Shown here: positions 42,776-47,810 of the stretch, in pieces
How the letters are laid out: every line of letters starts with the position of its first letter
Numbering within the stretch: the first letter of the stretch is position 1
Assembly (NCBI RefSeq): GCF_034432235.1
Contig: NZ_DAOUCJ010000063.1
Coordinates: 1 to 47,810, forward strand
DNA: 47,810 nt
Origin: Thermoflexus sp.
Lineage (GTDB): Bacteria > Chloroflexota > Anaerolineae > Thermoflexales > Thermoflexaceae
Direction of reading: 5' to 3'
Position numbers and translations under genes: made by a program
Notes under the pieces: generated by a model
What the model was told of the DNA's origin: nothing
The model's input: the letters and a program-made list of their open reading frames with translations, nothing else
Databases searched by the model: none

Positions 42776-42886
42776 CGCGAAGGATGCCCCCCGAGAGGAT
42801 CTGTGGATCGTTCCAGGATAAGGGATATACGCTCTACCGGATTCTATTGCATCCGGATCGAGCGCGCGGCGAAAGGAGGAGAAACC

Positions 42887-42921
42887 ATTCGGGGCAGGCG
42901 GCAGAGCTGCCTGCCCCGAAT
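42887..42921 (-). terminator. Terminator-like hairpin after the VOC gene
   Basis: ATTCGGGGCAGG (42887-42898) pairs perfectly with CCTGCCCCGAAT (42910-42921), 15 bases after the VOC stop on the minus strand. It is followed by GGTTTCTCC, a weak U-tract. No gene in 42776-42936. Confidence 0.55.
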
Positions 42922-42936
42922 CTCCCAGAACAAGGA

Positions 42937-43374
42937 TCAGCTGCCCAGAGCGCTTCCCTCAACAGGCCCCGCTTCGCCCTCCTCCGGGGCTTTCCGGCGG
43001 CGGGGAGCTTTCGGAAGCAACGATTGGACCACGTGCAGGGGATTCCCCTCCGGGTCATAGAACGTCCCCAGCACCATCACGCCCGGGATCTCCACCAGAT
43101 CCCCGACCCGGACCCCCTGGCGCTTCAGGCGGTTGAGGACGCGCCGGGCATTGCGCACCTCAAAGAGCGCGCCCCCTCCGGCGTTCCCCCCCGGCCCCTC
43201 CGGGCTCTGATGCAGCAGGATCCGCGGCCCACGAGGCGGGCCAAATTCCACCCAGCGCCCTTCCGGATCCTCCCCGCGCACCGGCAGGCCCAGGGTCTCC
43301 CCGTAGAAGGTTTTGGCCCGCGCCAAATCCTGCACCCGATACAAGACCCCTTGAACTTTGCGCACCACTGGCAT
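42937..43374 (-). CDS. VOC-superfamily (glyoxalase/bleomycin resistance-like) protein
   Basis: 145 residues. VRKVQGVLYRVQDLARAKTFYGETLGLP is the typical beta-alpha unit of the family, and GTFYDPEGNPLHVVQSL the second. Metal-ligand positions are not canonical: the C-terminal Glu/His after the DPEGN turn is His, and the N-terminal ligand site is Tyr, so a metal is doubtful. The C-terminal ~25 residues are a disordered tail. The start follows AAGGAGG. Function unknown. Confidence 0.75.
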   Translation of the reverse strand: MPVVRKVQGVLYRVQDLARAKTFYGETLGLPVRGEDPEGRWVEFGPPRGPRILLHQSPEGPGGNAGGGALFEVRNARRVLNRLKRQGVRVGDLVEIPGVMVLGTFYDPEGNPLHVVQSLLPKAPRRRKAPEEGEAGPVEGSALGS

Positions 43375-43405
43375 CCTGGCCTCCTTCGTGTTCCAGGTTA
43401 CCTCC

Positions 43406-43411
43406 ATTATA
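43406..43411 (-). promoter_or_regulatory. -10 element of the VOC gene
   Basis: A perfect TATAAT on the minus strand about 32 bases before the start codon. I found no good -35 at the expected distance. Confidence 0.45.
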
Positions 43412-43449
43412 GCGGCATTGGCCTGTTCTAAAGAGCCATTCTGGATCGG

Positions 43450-43477
43450 TGGACTATCGGGAGAGCTACGGTATGAT
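43450..43477 (+). promoter_or_regulatory. Promoter of the UbiD-family gene
   Basis: TGGACT (43450-43455), 16 bases, TATGAT (43472-43477); the start lies about 31 bases before the ATG. Confidence 0.5.
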
Positions 43478-43514
43478 GAACCCAGATCCCCATAACCGGC
43501 GAGGAGACGAGCCG

Positions 43515-44981
43515 ATGGCGTATCAGGATCTTCGGGATTTCCTCAACCGTCTGGAACAGGCCGGGGAGCTGGTCCGCATCCGCGCACCGGTCTCCGCCGA
43601 GCTCGAGATCACCGAGATCGCCGATCGGGTGATGAAGGGTCCACCCGCCCGCAATAAGGCCCTCCTTTTCGAAAATGTGGACGGGAAGGGGATCCCCGTC
43701 GCCATCAACCTGTTTGGGACCCGACAGCGCATGGCCTGGGCCCTGGGGGTTGAAGACCTGGAGGAGCTTCGAAAGCGGCTGGAAACGCTGCTGCGCCCGG
43801 AGCTCCCCCAGAGCCTGGGGGAGGCCTTTGAACGCCTGGGCCAGGTGCTGGGAACCCTGCGGAGCATCGGGCTGGGCCCCCGGCGGGTCTCCCGGGCGCC
43901 ATGTCAGGAGGTCGTGGAGACCGAACGCCCATCCCTGGATCGGCTGCCGATCCTGAAGTGCTGGCCCAAAGATGCGGGCCGCTACATCACCCTGGGCCAG
44001 GTGATCACCCGGGATCCCCGCACCGGGAAACGCAATGTCGGGCTGTATCGCCTCCAGGTTCACGATGAGCGCACCCTGGGGGTCCACTGGCAGATCCATA
44101 AGGGCGGCGCGGAGCATGAACGGGCCGCCCGGGAAGCGGGGGCGGAGCGGATCCCCATCGCCGTGGCGCTGGGAGGGGATCCTGCCTGCATCTGGGCGGC
44201 GAGCGCGCCGCTCCCTCCGGACATCGATGAGTATCTGCTCGCCGGATGGCTTCGGGGACGGCCGGTGGAAATGGTCCCCTGCGTCACCCAACCCCTCGAA
44301 GTCCCCGCCCATGCGGAGATCATCATCGAGGGCTACATCGACCCCTGGGAACAGCGCATGGAGGGCCCCTTCGGCGATCACACCGGCTATTACACGCCGC
44401 CGGAGCCCTTCCCGGTGATGCACATCACCGCGATCACCCACCGGCGGGATCCGATCTATCCCACCACGATCGTCGGCCGCCCGCCGATGGAGGATTACTG
44501 GATGGGCAAGGCCACGGAGCGGCTCTTCCTCCCGCTGATCCGCCTGTTCCTGCCGGAGGTGGTCGATTACAACATGCCTGCGGAAGGGGTTTTCCACAAC
44601 CTGGTGATCGTCAGCATCCGCAAGCGGTTCCCCGGGCACGCCCGCAAAGTGATCTTCGGCCTGTGGGGCCTGGGGCTGCTGAGCCTGGCCAAATGCATTG
44701 TGGTCGTGGATAGCTGGGTGGATGTGCACAACTTATCCGAGGTGGCATGGCAGGCGCTGGGGAATGTGGACTGGAAGCGGGATGTGGTGATTGTGGAGGG
44801 GCCGGTGGATCATCTGGATCATGCTGCGCCCTTGCGGGCGTATGGGGGAAAAATCGGCATCGACGCCACCGCCAAGGGGCCCGAGGAGGGGCATCCCCGG
44901 GGCTGGCCCGAGCGCATTGAGATGAGCCCGGAGATCCGGGCGCTGGTGAATCGACGGTGGGAAGAATACGGGCTCCCCTGA
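43515..44981 (+). CDS. UbiD-family prenylated-FMN decarboxylase
   Basis: 488 residues, normal for UbiD. These enzymes use prenylated FMN (made by UbiX) to remove CO2 from aromatic or unsaturated acids, for example in quinone synthesis. YRLQVHDERTLGVHWQIHKG and RIPIAVALGGDPA are cofactor-site blocks, and EGPFGDHTGYYTPPE carries the catalytic acidic residue. FGLWGLGLLSLAKCIVVVD closes the fold. The start is fixed by GAGGAGA before the ATG at 43515. No UbiX or other quinone gene is nearby, so substrate (menaquinone precursor or other) is open. Confidence 0.88.
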   Translation: MAYQDLRDFLNRLEQAGELVRIRAPVSAELEITEIADRVMKGPPARNKALLFENVDGKGIPVAINLFGTRQRMAWALGVEDLEELRKRLETLLRPELPQSLGEAFERLGQVLGTLRSIGLGPRRVSRAPCQEVVETERPSLDRLPILKCWPKDAGRYITLGQVITRDPRTGKRNVGLYRLQVHDERTLGVHWQIHKGGAEHERAAREAGAERIPIAVALGGDPACIWAASAPLPPDIDEYLLAGWLRGRPVEMVPCVTQPLEVPAHAEIIIEGYIDPWEQRMEGPFGDHTGYYTPPEPFPVMHITAITHRRDPIYPTTIVGRPPMEDYWMGKATERLFLPLIRLFLPEVVDYNMPAEGVFHNLVIVSIRKRFPGHARKVIFGLWGLGLLSLAKCIVVVDSWVDVHNLSEVAWQALGNVDWKRDVVIVEGPVDHLDHAAPLRAYGGKIGIDATAKGPEEGHPRGWPERIEMSPEIRALVNRRWEEYGLP

Positions 44982-45013
44982 GGCCCGAGGAGACCCACCG
45001 GGTAACTCATGCG

Positions 45014-45048
45014 TTTAAAAAACCCGGGGGCGCAGGACGCGCCCCCGG
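45014..45048 (-). terminator. Intrinsic terminator of clpC
   Basis: CCGGGGGCGC (45024-45033), loop AGGAC, GCGCCCCCGG (45039-45048). On the minus strand it is followed by GTTTTTTAAAC, a clear U-tract, ten bases past the clpC stop. Confidence 0.88.
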
Positions 45049-45058
45049 ATGCCCCTGC

Positions 45059-47527
45059 TTATCCTTCCACGATCAGTGCCGGCGGTGGGGTCAGCTCCTC
45101 GATCCCTTTCGGGCGGAAGACCAGCTGATCTCCCTCCAGGTCGATGATCACCGTGTCTCCCGGCCCAAACCTCCCGGCCAGCATCCCCTCGGAGAGGGCA
45201 TCTTCCACCAGGTTCTGGATCACCCGGCGCAGCGGCCGCGCGCCGTATTCGGGATCGTAGCCCTTATCGGCCAGGAAGGCCTTGGCCGCCGGCGTGGCCT
45301 CGATGCGCAGACGATGCTCCTGGAGACGGGCCGCCACCTTGCCCAGCTCGAGGTCCACGATCTTCAGGATGTCCTCCCGGCTCAGCGGCCGGAAGACCAC
45401 CACCTGATCTACCCGGTTCAGGAACTCAGGCCGGAAGACCTTGCGCAGCTCATTGAGAAGCTTCTCCCGCATCTCCCGGTAGCGCCGCTCCAGGTCCACC
45501 TCCTCCTGCTTCTGGGTGGGGAAGCCCAGGTGCGCCTTGCGGATGGTCTCCGCGCCGATATTGGAAGTCATGATGATGATCGTGTTGCGGAAATCCACCT
45601 TGCGGCCCCGCGCATCGGTCAGCCGGCCTTCCTCCATAATCTGGAGGAGCATATTGAACACATCCGGATGGGCCTTCTCGATCTCATCGAAAACCACGAT
45701 GCAGTAAGGCCGGCGGCGGACATATTCGGTGAGCTGTCCGGCGTCCTCATAGCCCACGTAACCAGGGGGCGCTCCCACCAGGCGGGAGACGTTATGGCGC
45801 TCCATGAACTCCGACATGTCCAGCTGGAGCAGCGCGTCTTCGGAGCCGAAGAGGAACTCCGCCAGGGCCTTGGTGAGCTCTGTCTTGCCCACCCCGGTCG
45901 GCCCGAGGAAGATGAAGGAGCCGATGGGTCGGCGGGGGTCCTTGAGGCCGGCGCGGGCCCGCCGCACCGCCCGGGAGATCACGCTGATGGCCTCATCCTG
46001 CCCCACGATGCGCTTCTTGAGCTCCTCCTCCATCTGGAGCAGGCGCTGGGACTCATCCCCGGCGATGCGGCTGACCGGGATGCCCGTCCACATGGAGACC
46101 ACCTCGGCGATATCCTCCGCCGTGACCCTAGGTCCCTCGTCGGTCTCGCTGCGCATCCGCAATTGCTGGAGCTGAGCCTGGAGCTCCTCCTCTCGGGCTT
46201 TGAGATCGGCCACATCTTCGTAACGGCGTTCGGCCAGGGCTTCCTCCCGCTCGCGCTGCACCGTGCGTAGCTCGGTGTATACCTTCTGAAGGCTCGGCCA
46301 GCGGGAGGCCTTATACATCCGCACGCGGGCCGCCGCCTCATCGATCAGATCGATCGCCTTGTCCGGGAGATAGCGTTCAGGGATATAGCGCGCGGATAGC
46401 CGGGCAGCCGCCTCGATCGCCTCGTCCGTGATGGTCAACTTGTGATGCTCCTCGTAGCGATGGCGGATGCCCCGCAGGATCTCGATGGTTTCTTCGATCG
46501 TGGGCTCCTCCACCACCACCGGCTGGAACCGGCGCTCGAGCGCCGCGTCGCTCTCGATGTATTTGCGATATTCATCGAAGGTCGTGGCGCCGATGCACTG
46601 GATCTCCCCCCGGGCCAGGGCCGGCTTCAGGATGTTGGCCGCATCCACGGCGCTGCCGGCCGCCCCGGCACCCACCAGCATATGCATCTCATCGATGAAC
46701 AGGATGCAGTCAGCGCTCTTGAGCTCCTCCAGCACTCGCTTCAGCCGTTCCTCAAACTGGCCCCGATACATCGTCCCCGCCACCAGGGAGGCCACATCCA
46801 ACTGCAGGACCCGCTTGCTGAGGAGCGGCTCGGGGACCTCGCCGGCCACGATGCGCTGGGCCAGCCCCTCCACGATGGCCGTCTTGCCCACCCCGGGCTC
46901 CCCGATCAGCGCCGGGTTGTTCTTGGTCCGGCGGGAGAGGATCTGGATCACCCGCTCGATCTCCTGTTCCCGTCCGATGACCGGATCCAGCTTCCCCTCC
47001 TCGGCCAGGGCGGTCAGGTCGATGGCCAGCTGATCGAGCAGCGGCGTCTTCGGGCGCTCCCGCCGGGGCCGGGCGGCTGCAGTCGTCTCCTGGATCGCCC
47101 GATTGGTTTCCCGCCGGATCTGCTCCAGGGACAGCCCCAGGCTCTTGAGGATATCCACCGCCATCCCGTCACCCAGGCGGACCAGCCCGAGGAGGAGATG
47201 TTCGGTGCCGATGTAATGATGCCCCATGCGTCGGGCCTCATCGACGGCCAGCTCGATCACCCGACGGATGCGGGGCGTCAGGTCGGGCTTGCTATGGGGA
47301 GTGCGGCGGCCGGGCCCCGACATCCGAAGGACCATTTCCTCCACCTTCTGCGGGGTGACGCCCAGGCGTCGGAGCACCTGGCCGGCGATGCCGTTCTCTT
47401 CCTTGACCAGGCCCAGGAGCAGGTGTTCGGTGCCGATGTACGTGTGGTTCAGGCGTTCGGCTTCCTCCTGAGCCAACGCCAGCACCCGCCTGGCCCGCTG
47501 GGTAAACCGATCCAGCTTGCTGGACAC
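45059..47527 (-). CDS. clpC: ATP-dependent Clp protease ATPase subunit ClpC
   Basis: 822 residues, the usual ClpC size. It unfolds damaged or tagged proteins and feeds ClpP. Two Clp-N repeats (LNHTYIGTEHLLLGLV and MGHHYIGTEHLLLGLV), AAA-1 with GEPGVGKTAIVEG and FIDEMH, a middle UVR-type motif (YEDVADLKAREEELQAQL), AAA-2 with GPTGVGKTELTKALAEFLFG, and the small C-terminal domain (YDPEYGARPLRRVIQ). The UVR motif marks ClpC rather than ClpA or ClpB. I start at the GTG at 47527 (SSKLDRFTQRA), which has AAGGAGG six bases upstream; the open frame extends further without one. CtsR and McsAB are not adjacent. Confidence 0.94.
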   Translation of the reverse strand: MSSKLDRFTQRARRVLALAQEEAERLNHTYIGTEHLLLGLVKEENGIAGQVLRRLGVTPQKVEEMVLRMSGPGRRTPHSKPDLTPRIRRVIELAVDEARRMGHHYIGTEHLLLGLVRLGDGMAVDILKSLGLSLEQIRRETNRAIQETTAAARPRRERPKTPLLDQLAIDLTALAEEGKLDPVIGREQEIERVIQILSRRTKNNPALIGEPGVGKTAIVEGLAQRIVAGEVPEPLLSKRVLQLDVASLVAGTMYRGQFEERLKRVLEELKSADCILFIDEMHMLVGAGAAGSAVDAANILKPALARGEIQCIGATTFDEYRKYIESDAALERRFQPVVVEEPTIEETIEILRGIRHRYEEHHKLTITDEAIEAAARLSARYIPERYLPDKAIDLIDEAAARVRMYKASRWPSLQKVYTELRTVQREREEALAERRYEDVADLKAREEELQAQLQQLRMRSETDEGPRVTAEDIAEVVSMWTGIPVSRIAGDESQRLLQMEEELKKRIVGQDEAISVISRAVRRARAGLKDPRRPIGSFIFLGPTGVGKTELTKALAEFLFGSEDALLQLDMSEFMERHNVSRLVGAPPGYVGYEDAGQLTEYVRRRPYCIVVFDEIEKAHPDVFNMLLQIMEEGRLTDARGRKVDFRNTIIIMTSNIGAETIRKAHLGFPTQKQEEVDLERRYREMREKLLNELRKVFRPEFLNRVDQVVVFRPLSREDILKIVDLELGKVAARLQEHRLRIEATPAAKAFLADKGYDPEYGARPLRRVIQNLVEDALSEGMLAGRFGPGDTVIIDLEGDQLVFRPKGIEELTPPPALIVEG

Positions 47528-47589
47528 AGCGTCCTCCTTCAAACCGACTGCAGGGTTTCCAGGGGCGAACGCGCAGCCGGCTCTGATGT

Positions 47590-47595
47590 TAGTAT
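47590..47595 (-). promoter_or_regulatory. -10 element of clpC
   Basis: TATACT on the minus strand about 65 bases before the GTG start. The hexamer 17 bases upstream (TAACTG) is a poor -35, and neither a CIRCE element nor a clear CtsR site is seen. No gene lies in 47528-47751. Confidence 0.45.
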
Positions 47596-47751
47596 AACAC
47601 GTCGCCCCTTTTTCAGTTAGTTCAGGGATCCCATGGTTGACCGTTTGTCGGAGGGACAACGGGGCGCACCATGACCACCCCTCAAGGGCCATAATTCCCA
47701 TCCACCGGCGTGGAATCCTCAAGCTCGATGCTTCGAGTTGAGATAGAGAAA

Positions 47752-47774
47752 GCGGGGCGCTGCAGGCGCCCCGC
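47752..47774 (-). terminator. Hairpin terminator of a gene beyond the window
   Basis: GCGGGGCGC and GCGCCCCGC form a 9-bp stem with a TGCAG loop. On the minus strand it is followed by TTTCTCTATCTC, so it probably ends a minus-strand gene that starts to the right. Confidence 0.55.
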
Positions 47775-47810
47775 TCACCCCCTCCCCAAGCCTCCCACCG
47801 GCGATCCGGG

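Noticed and set aside
1..47810. CRISPR arrays, tRNAs, rRNAs, insertion sequences
   Set aside because: Read through for regularly spaced repeats, cloverleaf ends, rRNA blocks and transposase motifs; none seen.

Overview
The window is about 48 kb of GC-rich, densely packed bacterial DNA. Gene content and style suggest a thermophilic member of the Chloroflexota (Anaerolineae/Thermoflexus-like). The pointers are TPR and beta-propeller secreted proteins with a C-terminal 'LPLIMK'-type tail, TreT with an ABC sugar importer, CoxMSL/XDH-type molybdenum hydroxylases, ClpC, and a split str operon. This placement is an inference from recall, not a search. Most of the window is unusually rich in the tetranucleotide GATC; a hand count gave 10 sites in 22021-22560.

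Layout. 1-3.4 kb: tuf (partial), fusA and rpsG on the minus strand behind a near-perfect TTGACA-17-TATAAT promoter, with no rpsL upstream. 3.4-7.3 kb: an orphan complex-I/Mrp-like membrane subunit and a secreted beta-propeller gene broken by one in-frame TGA. 7.4-14.5 kb: mgsA, a TPR protein, a GT39-like glycosyltransferase, an orphan NarL-type histidine kinase, a convergent PAP2 phosphatase and a UPF0173 hydrolase. 14.6-14.84 kb: a strong candidate 6S RNA with promoter, long closing stem and U-tract. 14.9-16.8 kb: two small unknown proteins, a GNAT acetyltransferase and coaE. 17.1-25.2 kb: a two-gene molybdenum hydroxylase (FAD and 2Fe-2S domains fused in an unusual order, plus the Mo subunit), then priA and rimO.

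25.3-29.8 kb looks like an acquired island. GC is lower, GATC sites are near background, and it holds a frameshifted gene relict, a TolB-like lipoprotein carrying two compensating frameshifts, a second lipoprotein, and an OmpR/HisKA two-component pair. A set of GTGAAAC repeats sits in front of the lipoprotein operon, a plausible target of that regulator.

29.8-34.6 kb: a HAD phosphatase, an SDR, then a plus-strand group of metallo-beta-lactamase protein, an indole-glycerol-phosphate-synthase-like protein that has lost nearly all catalytic residues, 3-methyladenine DNA glycosylase and an EVE-domain protein. 34.6-40.4 kb: a LacI-controlled sugar importer (regulator, binding protein, two permeases) followed by trehalose synthase TreT. 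It is read from a TTGACA-17-TAAAAT promoter with a palindromic operator just downstream, and no ATPase gene is present locally. 40.6-47.8 kb: an orphan FecE-type ATPase, PHP-family phosphoesterase, cmk, a VOC protein, a UbiD-family decarboxylase and clpC with a classic terminator.

The best candidates for something undescribed are the dead IGPS-like protein in its repair/nucleic-acid neighbourhood, the reverse-order FAD/FeS fusion, the orphan antiporter-like subunit, and the island's regulator-repeat-lipoprotein module. I saw no CRISPR array, tRNA, rRNA or insertion sequence.
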